A stretch of DNA of 64,000 nucleotides from Rhizobiaceae bacterium CPCC 101076 (GTDB lineage Bacteria > Pseudomonadota > Alphaproteobacteria > Rhizobiales > Methylopilaceae). The stretch lies in the NCBI GenBank assembly GCA_003347645.1, contig QDFX01000005.1, positions 180,999 to 244,998 of the forward strand. The letters are read 5' to 3'. Made by a program: the position numbers and the translations under genes. This document shows positions 15,698 through 22,673 of this stretch, in pieces. The first letter of the stretch is position 1; every line of letters begins with the position of its first letter. The notes beneath the pieces were generated by a model, which worked only from the letters and a program-made list of their open reading frames with translations, was not told where the DNA came from and made no database searches.

Positions 15698-16324
15698 TCA
15701 GACCCGCACCTCGATCACCGGCACCGACGGGATCGCACCCGCCTCGAACGCCGCCAGATCGACCTCCAGAAAATCGGTATCGAACCGCACCGGAACATCG
15801 AACAGAAACCCGGCCGCGACCGTCACCCCGACTGCCGGAGCATCGTCGAACGTCACCGTCCCGGCCGCGTGATCAACCGAAAACCCGGACGCGACCTCCT
15901 CACCGGCCACCGCCACGCGAACGCTCCCCGCGACAGGCTTCACGATTGGCCTCAGATACGGATCGTCCATGCCATACGCCTTCACCAGCCGGAACACCGT
16001 CCGCTCGCCATCGCCCGTACCAAGCACCTGGTCCCCGGCCGTCACCATCGCCCCATGAGCCGCCGACGAGAAATCCAGCCGGTCCCGCCAGCGGAACCCA
16101 TGCAGGCGCCCGCGCCGCTCCTCGAAGAACGAAACGACCTCCGACAGCGCGGAGAGCGACTTCACGCCCCAGCCAGCATCCCAGCGCCGCCGTGCATGCG
16201 CCCACCGCGCATTCCGCTGCTCGCGTCCCGAACCAAGGGTCACGATCTCGGTCCGCCGCTCCGGCCCACCCCGAGCCCCAAGCGCGACCTCGATGGGAAA
16301 GCGGACCTCGTGGAATGTCGTCAT
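15698..16324 (-). CDS. GTA distal tail protein, DUF2460 (g12)
   Basis: 208 residues: FHEVRFPIEVALGARGGPERRTEIVTL, then ARRRWDAGWGVKSLSALSEV and FFEERRGRLHGFRWRDRLDFSS. These are diagnostic blocks of the DUF2460 family (RcGTA g12, distal tail protein at the tube-baseplate junction). Full length for the family. Both ends are bordered by R1 repeats. The tape measure gene expected just upstream is absent. Confidence 0.93.
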   Translation of the reverse strand: MTTFHEVRFPIEVALGARGGPERRTEIVTLGSGREQRNARWAHARRRWDAGWGVKSLSALSEVVSFFEERRGRLHGFRWRDRLDFSSAAHGAMVTAGDQVLGTGDGERTVFRLVKAYGMDDPYLRPIVKPVAGSVRVAVAGEEVASGFSVDHAAGTVTFDDAPAVGVTVAAGFLFDVPVRFDTDFLEVDLAAFEAGAIPSVPVIEVRV

Positions 16325-16338
16325 GAATTGCTCCCTTG

Positions 16339-16546
16339 CCTCTCCCGTTTACGGGAGAGGTCGACTCGCAAAGCGAGCGGGTGAGGGCTATGAGGAAACG
16401 AAGGCGCCCTCCCTCCCCAGAATGGAGAGGGCCGAGTCGCGCGGAGCGCGAACCGGGGTGGGGCCACGACCTGTCGAAATGCCCGACTCGGGGAAAGTCC
16501 GCCTCCCCCACCCCGCTCAGCCTGCGGCTGAGTCGGCCCTCCCCGG
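16339..16546. repeat. chimeric R1-type repeat pair between g10 and g12
   Basis: From 16339 to 16388 lies a normal R1 left arm (CCTCTCCCGTTTACGGGAGA...GCGGGTGAGGGC). From 16406 to 16546 the expected right arm is replaced by a different, longer palindrome (CCCTCCCTCCCC...GCGAACCGGGGTGGGG...CCCCACCCCGCTCAGC). The mixed structure fills the whole space where g10.1 and g11 normally are. Confidence 0.75.
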
Positions 16547-16849
16547 GCCGAACGTCGCCGAAAGCAGCCGCGCCACCACATCGAGATGCCCGGCCAGCCC
16601 GCCGGGAGCCGACAGCGCCGCGACCTCCTCGTCGCTCATCGCCGTTCCACCGCCGCGCAGCCCGGCGCCCAGGATCCGGATTGCATCCCGCGCCGAAAGC
16701 CGCCCGCTCTCGAACCGCGCCGCCAGCGCTAGCAAATCCTCCGCCCCGAACGCCGCCTCGAGCTCGGCCAGCGCGCCGAGCGTCAGGCAGAGCGTGTGGC
16801 TCCGCCCGCCAAGCTCGGCGAAAATCTCGCCTCGGTGGTGGTTCGCCAT
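16517..16849 (-). CDS. GTA family protein g10, C-terminus altered by repeat
   Basis: 110 residues: NHHRGEIFAELGGRSHTLCLTLGALAELEAAFG, the GTA_gp10 pattern (also related to tail assembly chaperones), then SARDAIRILGAGLRGGG. The natural end seems to be near LLSATFG. The last 11 residues (GPGRADSAAG and stop) are read from the adjoining palindromic repeat. In RcGTA g10 is followed by g10.1 and the tape measure g11; here g12 follows after only repeat DNA. Confidence 0.85.
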   Translation of the reverse strand: MANHHRGEIFAELGGRSHTLCLTLGALAELEAAFGAEDLLALAARFESGRLSARDAIRILGAGLRGGGTAMSDEEVAALSAPGGLAGHLDVVARLLSATFGPGRADSAAG

Positions 16850-16945
16850 CGATCAACCTCATCGTGCAAAACCGCTTTCGCCGTGTCGCCAAACACTTGG
16901 AAACATGGCTAAATCGTTATCGGATTAGGGATGGGGGTCCCCAGG

Positions 16946-17785
16946 ATGAGCGAACAATCAAAGAGCGGATGGCGCGCGGCAAAAGGCGCGTTCGGAGACG
17001 TCTTTCGAGCCCTCGCCTTGTTTCCTGTCGCCTACATCGTCTTCTACGCAGTCTCCGCCCTTCAGCAATTCCTCTTGCAGGGGATCGAAACCCGACCACA
17101 CGAGGAAATTGGGCTGGAGCTCCCCGCCGCAGCTTTGGCCACGCTGATACTTTTTCCGTTTTGTATTTCGCCACTGCGTTATTTCGCGGCCGGCGATACC
17201 AACCATCCGTACGGGTTCGGACGTCCCTTCTGGCGAGTGGCAGGCTGGATGGCCTTGATCGGTGTGCTCTCGTTCACCGTGGCGATGACCGCCATCTTTC
17301 TTGTGACCTTCCTTTCGGCCGGCTTCGGAGACGCAGGTACGGCGATCGCTGTGGTAATCATGATCGTCGTCTATCTCGGACTGATCTGGTTCAACTTGCG
17401 CATCGTCACGATTTATCCGTCGCTCGCCCTCGATGAGAGGGGTCCGATGCTCAAAAACGCCTTCAAGGAAAGCGCGGGATCATTCTGGTTCATCGTGAGA
17501 GCAATACTGTCGTCCCTCGTCTTCGCCATCCCCGTTATGCTAGCGATGTCTGCACTCGAGCTAGGGATATTGATCGCGTTATCGCCCTCGGACACCACGG
17601 TCGATCCTGACGTAGTCGCAGGGTTCGATCGACAAGCTCTGCGCAACTCGACGGCCGCTTTGGTTGTCGGAATCGGTGGCGCGATTAACATCGTTTATTG
17701 CAGCGCCCTGATCGGCCGCATCTTCCGCGCAATCAGAAGTACGAACGTCACGGCAACGGAGTCAGCCGCCGCTGTCCCGGCCTGA
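16946..17785 (+). CDS. multi-pass membrane protein inserted in GTA cluster
   Basis: 279 residues from MSEQSKSGWRAAKGAFGDVF, or 284 from an ATG at 16931; GGGGG lies 7 bases ahead of the 16946 start. About six hydrophobic helices (for example ALFPVAYIVFYAVSALQQFLL, AVVIMIVVYLGLIWFNLRIV and FWFIVRAILSSLVFAIPVML). No family was identified with confidence; it looks like a Yip1/DUF-type integral membrane protein. It is the only strand-reversed gene within the head-tail module, between g9 and g10. Its base use is less GC-biased than the GTA genes. Probably a later insertion. Confidence 0.7.
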   Translation: MSEQSKSGWRAAKGAFGDVFRALALFPVAYIVFYAVSALQQFLLQGIETRPHEEIGLELPAAALATLILFPFCISPLRYFAAGDTNHPYGFGRPFWRVAGWMALIGVLSFTVAMTAIFLVTFLSAGFGDAGTAIAVVIMIVVYLGLIWFNLRIVTIYPSLALDERGPMLKNAFKESAGSFWFIVRAILSSLVFAIPVMLAMSALELGILIALSPSDTTVDPDVVAGFDRQALRNSTAALVVGIGGAINIVYCSALIGRIFRAIRSTNVTATESAAAVPA

Positions 17786-17788
17786 GTC

Positions 17789-17936
17789 CAGTGTCCCGGT
17801 CCCCGTGGGCGAAGCCCATCGCGAGAACCGGGACCCAGCGTTCCTCGCGGCGAAGCCGCACTTTATCTGTCGAGCGCCTGCGGCGCACTCAAAACGCTGA
17901 ACCCCGGAGCGGCGTGCACTCCGCGCACTTGTCCGG
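17789..17936. repeat. palindromic repeat R3
   Basis: Contains GTGTCCCGGTCCCCGTGGGC and, inverted, GCGAGAACCGGGACCC, then smaller GC palindromes (GAGCGCCTGCGGCGCACTC; GGAGCGGCGTGCACTCCG). It lies between the inserted membrane gene and g9. No coding potential. Confidence 0.65.
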
Positions 17937-17945
17937 AAAACGGCA

Positions 17946-18356
17946 TCAAGCTGTCCCGAACACCACCTCGCCCGCGCTCTCCATCGCCAGGTCGAATGTC
18001 ACCTCGCCGAGGTGGTCGCCTCGGTAATCCAGGCTAACGATCTGGAACGGCCCCTCGATCGTGCCGAAGCCCGGCACCACGATCTGCCAGGGCCTTATCG
18101 TCCCGTTGAAGAACAGCTCCCTCGCCAGCGCATCGGAGGCTGAGTCGCGAAACACCCCCGCGCCCTGCAGGCTCGCCCGTTTCACGCCGGCGCCTTCCAG
18201 CAATTCGCGCCAGCGCCCGGCGCTTTCCGCATGCGTCACGTCCACCGCCTCGGCATTCAGCGCCAGCCCTCGGGCGCGCAGCCCGGCCAGAGTGGTGAAG
18301 CCGCCGAGACCGTCGCCGATCTTGAGCAGCAGGTCCTTGCCCTTCTGAGCAGCCAT
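17946..18356 (-). CDS. major tail tube protein (g9)
   Basis: 136 residues from MAAQKGKDLLLKIGDGLGGF, which is the family's usual start. Key blocks are LAGLRARGLALNAEAVDVTHAES, the block GVKRASLQGAGVF and a C-terminal half ending FDLAMESAGEVVF. This is the TP901-1-type/RcGTA g9 tail tube protein. Upstream in-frame ATGs at 18371 and 18419 lie in or before a hairpin and lack ribosome sites. Confidence 0.92.
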   Translation of the reverse strand: MAAQKGKDLLLKIGDGLGGFTTLAGLRARGLALNAEAVDVTHAESAGRWRELLEGAGVKRASLQGAGVFRDSASDALARELFFNGTIRPWQIVVPGFGTIEGPFQIVSLDYRGDHLGEVTFDLAMESAGEVVFGTA

Positions 18357-18370
18357 CTCGTCCTCGGACA

Positions 18371-18401
18371 TAAAAATGCCCCCGCCGGTGAGGGCGGGGG
18401 C
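18371..18401 (-). terminator. hairpin with T5 before major tail gene
   Basis: Minus strand: GCCCCCGCC, 5-nt loop, GGCGGGGGC, ATTTTTATG, then TCCGAGGACGAG and the g9 start. A strong 9-bp GC stem with U-tract, about 15 bases upstream of the true ATG. Confidence 0.75.
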
Positions 18402-18438
18402 AAGAGTCAGGGGAAACATCCACGCCCATTGTGGATTG

Positions 18439-18843
18439 CTAGTCGGGCTCGGTCAGAGCCCGGAAACGGAGTTGCGCCATCCGGTGGCGACCATCGCCGG
18501 CACGCCGCGCGTCTGTCGCAAGCCAGCGGAGATTGGCGAGCCGGTGTCCGGCAACGGTGAGATCGGCACCGTCGAGGGAGGCCGCGATGTGGGCCGCCGC
18601 GTTCAGCGCCTGTCCAAGGCCCGCCTCGCGAGACCAGACATTCAGCGCGAACCGGTGCTCCTGCCCATCGGCAAGATCCGATCCGGCTCCGCGGCTCTCG
18701 ATATCGGCCATCACCACATAGGGCGGGCCGATATTCTCCGGCACGTCGTCATAGACGCGGCCCGCGCCAAGCAGGCCGGCAAGCGCCGCGTCATTCGCCA
18801 ATCTCGTCCGAACCGCCGCCCGCAGAGCGAGCGCAGCGCTCAA
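18439..18843 (-). CDS. tail terminator / DUF3168 protein (g8)
   Basis: 134 residues: ALRAAVRTRLANDAALAGLLGAGRVYDDVPEN--PPYVVMADIE, the DUF3168 signature, then HRFALNVWSREAGLGQALN. In RcGTA, g8 is the tail terminator/connector. It starts with TTG overlapping the stop of the preceding 57-residue gene (TTGA), so it depends on coupled translation. Confidence 0.92.
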   Translation of the reverse strand: MSAALALRAAVRTRLANDAALAGLLGAGRVYDDVPENIGPPYVVMADIESRGAGSDLADGQEHRFALNVWSREAGLGQALNAAAHIAASLDGADLTVAGHRLANLRWLATDARRAGDGRHRMAQLRFRALTEPD

Positions 18844-19013
18844 CGGCGAACGCTCACCCGGACCGGGATGGCGCCTGGCCAGGCCTCGCCGCCCAGCACG
18901 AAGCCGGTCGTCTCGGTGCGGATATTGCGGCTGTCGATACCCATCGCCCGGCGGCCCGAAGCGAGCTTCCGCGTGAAGCTGTCGTACGCTGCAAGTACCT
19001 GGGCAATGGTCAT
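18840..19013 (-). CDS. 57-residue conserved-position GTA protein
   Basis: Starts MTIAQVLAAYDSFTRKLASG and ends AWPGAIPVRVSVRR. It fits exactly between g7 (ATGA overlap at 19010-19013) and g8 (TTGA overlap at 18840-18843), so it is translated as part of the chain g7, this gene, g8. No family is recognised. The overlap at both ends makes it almost certainly real. A small head-tail interface or assembly protein is inferred from position only. Confidence 0.8.
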   Translation of the reverse strand: MTIAQVLAAYDSFTRKLASGRRAMGIDSRNIRTETTGFVLGGEAWPGAIPVRVSVRR

Positions 19014-19336
19014 GTCTTGATCTCCGAGGTCAGTGCGACAAGGAACCGGCGTTCCATATCGGCGTCGTGAACAGAACGTATTTCATAGACTCGCGTTCCA
19101 TCGCGAAGCTTGTGGAGCGGAGTCAGATCGTCGCGCCACCGCATCGACAGGCGGTGGGTAATGGTCTGCGCGGCCCTCTCTGAGGCGAAGCGAAAATCGC
19201 CGCCGATGGCCTCGATCGACGCCCAGACGGCGCCGCTCTCGACCCAGGTCCGGGTCACGCCGCCCGCCCCGTCGGGCACATCGCTCGGCGCCGCCACGGT
19301 GAAACGCTTACGCATCCGGTTGATCGACGGCGGCAT
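19010..19336 (-). CDS. head closure / head-tail adaptor protein (g7)
   Basis: 108 residues: NRMRKRFTVAAP...DGAGGVTRTWVESGAVWASIEAIGG, then HRLSMRWRDDLTPLHKLRDG-RVYEIRSV and RRFLVALTSEI. This pattern is diagnostic of the SPP1 gp16-like head closure family (RcGTA g7). It connects the portal/connector ring to the tail. Its start shares a base with the g6 stop at 19336. Confidence 0.92.
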   Translation of the reverse strand: MPPSINRMRKRFTVAAPSDVPDGAGGVTRTWVESGAVWASIEAIGGDFRFASERAAQTITHRLSMRWRDDLTPLHKLRDGTRVYEIRSVHDADMERRFLVALTSEIKT

Positions 19337-19893
19337 CAGAGCCGCACCGCGCGTTCGGGCGCCATGAGTGCCGCCGCCGCGATCGGCACCGCGATCTGGC
19401 CGCCGGCAGAATCGACCGCGCGGTTCTCGTACCAGTGCGCGACGAGCAGTCGGACAGCCTGCTTCAGCCCCGGCGGCACGTCATCGGCGCCGCCATATCC
19501 GGCTTGAATGTCGATCTCGATCCCGGCGAACGGTCTCAGCACCGACGGTCGCGACGGCACATGCAGGCGCGACGACGCCGGGTCCAAAACCCAGCCTCCC
19601 GTGGCAAGCACCGTCGGCGTCCCGTCTCCCGCCCGCAGCCGCGCCGCCTCGACGGCAACCACGGGAGCAAGCGGCAGATGGACCACCCCATCGGCTGGCC
19701 AGGCATCGAGCACCAGCCGCCAGATCTGGCTGACCAGCCGCCGCCCGGTCACCGTCTCGACATGCCGCCGCGCGGCCGAGATCAGGCTCCCAACCAACGT
19801 GTCGTCCTCGTCGTGATCGAGCTTGAGAAAAAGCTTCAAGTCGGCAAGCGACAGCGGCTCCTCCTCGGGCTCGGTGAGCAGGATCAAAGGCAT
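19336..19893 (-). CDS. head-tail connector adaptor protein (g6)
   Basis: 185 residues: EPLSLADLKLFLKLDHDEDDTLVGSLISAARRHVETVTGRRLVSQ matches the gp6/phiE125 gp8-like adaptor family; the C-terminal helix LKQAVRLLVAHWYENR is also typical. It binds the portal below the capsid vertex. Lies downstream of an R1 repeat after the capsid gene. Confidence 0.92.
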   Translation of the reverse strand: MPLILLTEPEEEPLSLADLKLFLKLDHDEDDTLVGSLISAARRHVETVTGRRLVSQIWRLVLDAWPADGVVHLPLAPVVAVEAARLRAGDGTPTVLATGGWVLDPASSRLHVPSRPSVLRPFAGIEIDIQAGYGGADDVPPGLKQAVRLLVAHWYENRAVDSAGGQIAVPIAAAALMAPERAVRL

Positions 19894-19948
19894 GGCAGCA
19901 ATGTCTCGTGGGTTGGATCAAGATTATAGTGAAGGGGAAGGTTGGTTG

Positions 19949-20083
19949 CCTCTCCCGTTTACGGGAGAGGCCGACTCGCGAAGCGAGCGGGTGAGGGCAT
20001 GTGTGAGGCAATGAGCATCGTGCTTGCCCTCACCCCGGAGCGCTGACGCGCTCTCGACCCTCTCCCGCTTCGCAGGAGAGGGG
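19949..20083. repeat. palindromic repeat R1, copy d
   Basis: Same two-arm structure as copy a, nearly identical in the left arm (CCTCTCCCGTTTACGGGAGA, then GACTCGCGAAGCGAGCGGGT). Lies between the capsid and g6 genes. Confidence 0.85.
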
Positions 20084-20089
20084 AAGAAC

Positions 20090-21358
20090 TCACGACACCC
20101 CGAACTTCAGCAGCTTGATCGCATCGAAATCCTGCACGCCGCCGCCGACGCGCTTCGTCGTGTAGAACAGCACATATGGTTTGGCCGAATACGGGTCGCG
20201 CAGCACCCGCACGCCGAGACGATCGACGACCAGATAGCCGCGCCGGAAGTCGCCAAACGCCAGCGAGAAGCTGTTCGCCGCAATGTTCGGCATGTCCTCC
20301 GCTTCCGTCACCGGGAAGCCGAGCAGGGTGGCGTCGCCGCCCGCCTCGGCCGGCGGCATCCAGAGATAGCGGCCGTCGCCGTCCTTCAGCTTGCGCACCG
20401 AGGCCTGCGTGCGGCGGTTCATCACGAAGCGCGCATTCTGCCGGTATCCTGCCTTCAGCGCATAGACGAGATCGACCAGTTCGTCGGCCGGATCGGTCGC
20501 GGCGAAGTCGCCCGAGACGCCGGTCGCGATATAGCCGAGATTGCCCCAGCTCCAGCTCGCCTCGGCCACCTTGGTCGCGTTCAGGAAGCCCTTCGGCTTC
20601 TTGTCGCCGTCGCCGTTGACGAAGGCCGCGCCTTCCTGCGTCGCGAACGCGGTCTCGACCTCCTGCGCGATCCACTGGTCGAGATCGACCGCGTTGTCAT
20701 CGAGCAGGGTCTGCGTCGCCGCCGGCATGGCGTAGAGTTCCATGGCCGGGAATTCGAGCTCGGCCAGGTTCGGCGTGTTCGTTTGCGTGCGGGCGTCGGT
20801 CTCGCCGACCCAGCCGGTCGAGAAGCCGGTCGTCGCGAACGGCTTCTTGTAGACGTTCGCCGAGATCGTGCGGATGCCGGCGATGGCGCGGATCGGCGAG
20901 CTCTGGATCAGCCGCGTGCCGATCTCGCGCTCGGTTTCGTCCGGCACGAGATAGCCGCCGTCCGAGTTCGAGCCGACTGACATCGACTTCGCGTCGAGCC
21001 GCGTCAAAGCCGTCGCATCGCGGCGCCGCACATAGACCTCGAACGCCGATTTCCGCTCGCGGGCGCCGAGCGAGAACCGCTCCGGATCGCCGCCCAGCGC
21101 CGGTCGCCGCGACTTCAGCACCATCTGGTCCAGCACGCTCTTGTGGCGGTCGAGCACGGCGTCGATCCGCGCCAGCTTCTCCTCGGTCAGGGGGTCCGCG
21201 GTGATCCGACTCTCGATCTCCGACAGCCGCTCGTCGTTGACGTCACGATAGCTCTCGAACGCCCGCATGAACTGGTCGTAGGCATCGACCACATCGCCGC
21301 TCGACGGCACAAAATCCGCCGCCTTGTTCTCGGGCGCGCGGGGCATGGCATCACTCAT
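20090..21358 (-). CDS. HK97-type major capsid protein (g5)
   Basis: 422 residues. The N-terminal 110 residues are charged and helical (scaffold/delta domain: AYDQFMRAFESYRDVNDERLSEIESRI). The mature part starts around the SVGSNSDGGYLVPDETEREI block, followed by IRAIAGIRTISANVYKKPFATTG and AFVNGDGDKKPKGFLN. This is the standard HK97-fold major capsid arrangement. The N-terminal domain is removed by the g4 protease during maturation. GAGG lies 7 bases before the ATG. Confidence 0.95.
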   Translation of the reverse strand: MSDAMPRAPENKAADFVPSSGDVVDAYDQFMRAFESYRDVNDERLSEIESRITADPLTEEKLARIDAVLDRHKSVLDQMVLKSRRPALGGDPERFSLGARERKSAFEVYVRRRDATALTRLDAKSMSVGSNSDGGYLVPDETEREIGTRLIQSSPIRAIAGIRTISANVYKKPFATTGFSTGWVGETDARTQTNTPNLAELEFPAMELYAMPAATQTLLDDNAVDLDQWIAQEVETAFATQEGAAFVNGDGDKKPKGFLNATKVAEASWSWGNLGYIATGVSGDFAATDPADELVDLVYALKAGYRQNARFVMNRRTQASVRKLKDGDGRYLWMPPAEAGGDATLLGFPVTEAEDMPNIAANSFSLAFGDFRRGYLVVDRLGVRVLRDPYSAKPYVLFYTTKRVGGGVQDFDAIKLLKFGVS

Positions 21359-21378
21359 TCGTCACCTCGTTGGGCATG

Positions 21379-21399
21379 AAAAAACCGCCCCACGGGCGG
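21379..21399 (-). terminator. hairpin with T6 before capsid gene
   Basis: Minus strand: CCGCCC, GTG loop, GGGCGG, TTTTTT, CATGCCCAACGAGGTGACGA, then the capsid ATG. Intrinsic-terminator shape inside the structural operon. Confidence 0.72.
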
Positions 21400-21410
21400 C
21401 TGGTTGTTGC

Positions 21411-21556
21411 CTTCTCCCCGACGAGGGAGGAGGCCGACTCGCAATCGCCAGATTGCGAGCGGGATGAGGGGGACGCCTCCTCAGAGTTCGTGGAGACGTC
21501 CCCCTCACCCCGGAGCGCTTCGCGCTCTCGACCCTCTCCCTCGTAGGGGAGAGGGT
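21411..21556. repeat. palindromic repeat R1, copy e
   Basis: Longer variant: CTTCTCCCCGACGAGGGAGG, GACTCGCAATCGCCAGATTGCGAGCGGGATGAGGG and the inverse arm ending CTCTCCCTCGTAGGGGAGAG. Between protease and capsid genes. Confidence 0.85.
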
Positions 21557-22113
21557 TAGACGCGCCGAAACACCGCCTCTGCGTCATTCCTCCCGAACGG
21601 CCGCCGCTCCGGCCGGAACGCCAGGGGCGTCTCCTTCGTCACACCGATCCTCGCCTCGGGCAGCATCGGGAAGGTCACGACCGAGATCTCCCAGAGATCG
21701 ATCTTCTCCAGCCGCCTGATCCCGGTCCGCGCATCGCGCCGCGCGCTCACCGCCTTGAAGCCGATCGACAACCCGTCGATCCCGCCGTCCTGGATCAGCG
21801 CCCACACCTCGCGCGCCTTCGCGACGCGCAGGCTGAGGCGGCCGCGCACGCGCAGCCCCATCGTGTCTTCGCGGATCTCGTCCCAGACGCCGATCGGCTG
21901 CGCCGGGTCGTGCTGGAACAGCATTCTCACCCGCCGCGCGCCGTTCCGGCGCAGCGTATCGGCGAACGCGCCCTTCACGATCAGGTCACCGCCGAGATCG
22001 GTCTCGCCGAACAGGCTGGCATAGCCGGAGATCACCCCCGACCCCGAACCGCCAATGATGTTGGGCGGCCGCGACAGCTTCTTGGTCTCGGTGACGGGCG
22101 TGAAAACGGGCAT
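21556..22113 (-). CDS. HK97-family prohead protease (g4)
   Basis: 185 residues: GVISGYASLFGETDLGGDLIVKGAFADTL, then VRMLFQHDPAQPIG with the catalytic His, DTMGLRVRGRL, and GGIDGLSIGFKAV with the catalytic Ser. These are the S63/U35 protease landmarks. It processes the capsid protein N-terminus. Full length for the family. Its C-terminal few residues run up to the R1 repeat. Confidence 0.93.
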   Translation of the reverse strand: MPVFTPVTETKKLSRPPNIIGGSGSGVISGYASLFGETDLGGDLIVKGAFADTLRRNGARRVRMLFQHDPAQPIGVWDEIREDTMGLRVRGRLSLRVAKAREVWALIQDGGIDGLSIGFKAVSARRDARTGIRRLEKIDLWEISVVTFPMLPEARIGVTKETPLAFRPERRPFGRNDAEAVFRRV

Positions 22114-22138
22114 CGGCTACTCCAGGACACGCCCCTCC

Positions 22139-22262
22139 GTCATTGCCGGGCCAGACCCGGCAATCCAGAAGCGGCGGCGGTGATTGAAACTCAGCCTCAG
22201 CGTGAGGCGACAATTTGAGCCGTCATCCTCCGGCTTGACCTGAGGATCCACGCGAGGTGGCA
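22139..22262. repeat. two short palindromic repeats (R4 and an R2 copy)
   Basis: 22139-22164 is CATTGCCGGGCCAGACCCGG followed by CAATC, a perfect-type palindrome. 22217-22262 carries an R2 arm, GCCGTCATCCTCCGGCTTGAC. Both lie between the protease gene and the small gene cluster upstream of it. Confidence 0.65.
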
Positions 22263-22348
22263 CGGCCTTGATGGGTCCTCCGGTTCACCGCCAGCGCGGC
22301 GAGCACCGCGACAAAGGTGCGGATGATGGTGTCGGCATCCTGCTGCAT
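22223..22348 (-). CDS. 41-residue protein after g3.5, tail read from repeat
   Basis: Starts 2 bases after the stop of the g3.5-like gene: MQQDADTIIRTFVAVLAALAVNRR, one amphipathic-to-hydrophobic helix. The last 14 or so residues are read from the R2 repeat, so the native end may have been lost. Position and close spacing suggest a real gene; function unknown. Confidence 0.45.
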   Translation of the reverse strand: MQQDADTIIRTFVAVLAALAVNRRTHQGRATSRGSSGQAGG

Positions 22349-22350
22349 TC

Positions 22351-22533
22351 TCAGTCCCCCAGGAACCGGCTGTTGAACCGCGCGAGCTCCCGCACGAACG
22401 CCTCGAACCGCCGATTGGCGCGGGCAAGCTCGCGAAAGCTCATCACGAACGCGCCCCAGCCCGCGCTGGCGAACACCAGCGCCAGATGCGCGAGGTCGCC
22501 GCGCTGGGCGATGTGATCGATGATGTCGGGCAT
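22351..22533 (-). CDS. GTA head formation protein, g3.5 / rcc01685-like
   Basis: 60 residues: MPDIIDHIAQRGDLAHLALVF, a membrane-like segment, then RELARANRRFEAFVRELARFN. This matches the small g3.5-type protein found between portal and protease in GTA clusters and needed for head formation in Rhodobacter. The upstream extension of the frame is R1 repeat and is rejected. Confidence 0.8.
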   Translation of the reverse strand: MPDIIDHIAQRGDLAHLALVFASAGWGAFVMSFRELARANRRFEAFVRELARFNSRFLGD

Positions 22534-22546
22534 TGCTGTGCTCCTT

Positions 22547-22673
22547 CCTCTCTCCCGCCTGCGGGAGAGAGCCGACTCGCGGCAGCGAGCGGAGTGAGGG
22601 CAGATACTGAGCCATGGCTTGCCCTCACCCGGTTGCCTTCGGCAACTCGACCTCTCCCGCTGTGCGGGAGAGG
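22547..22673. repeat. palindromic repeat R1, copy f
   Basis: CTCTCTCCCGCCTGCGGGAGAG...GACTCGCGGCAGCGAGCGGAGTGAGGGC, then the inverse arm ending CCTCTCCCGCTGTGCGGGAG. Fills the space between portal and g3.5. Confidence 0.85.
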
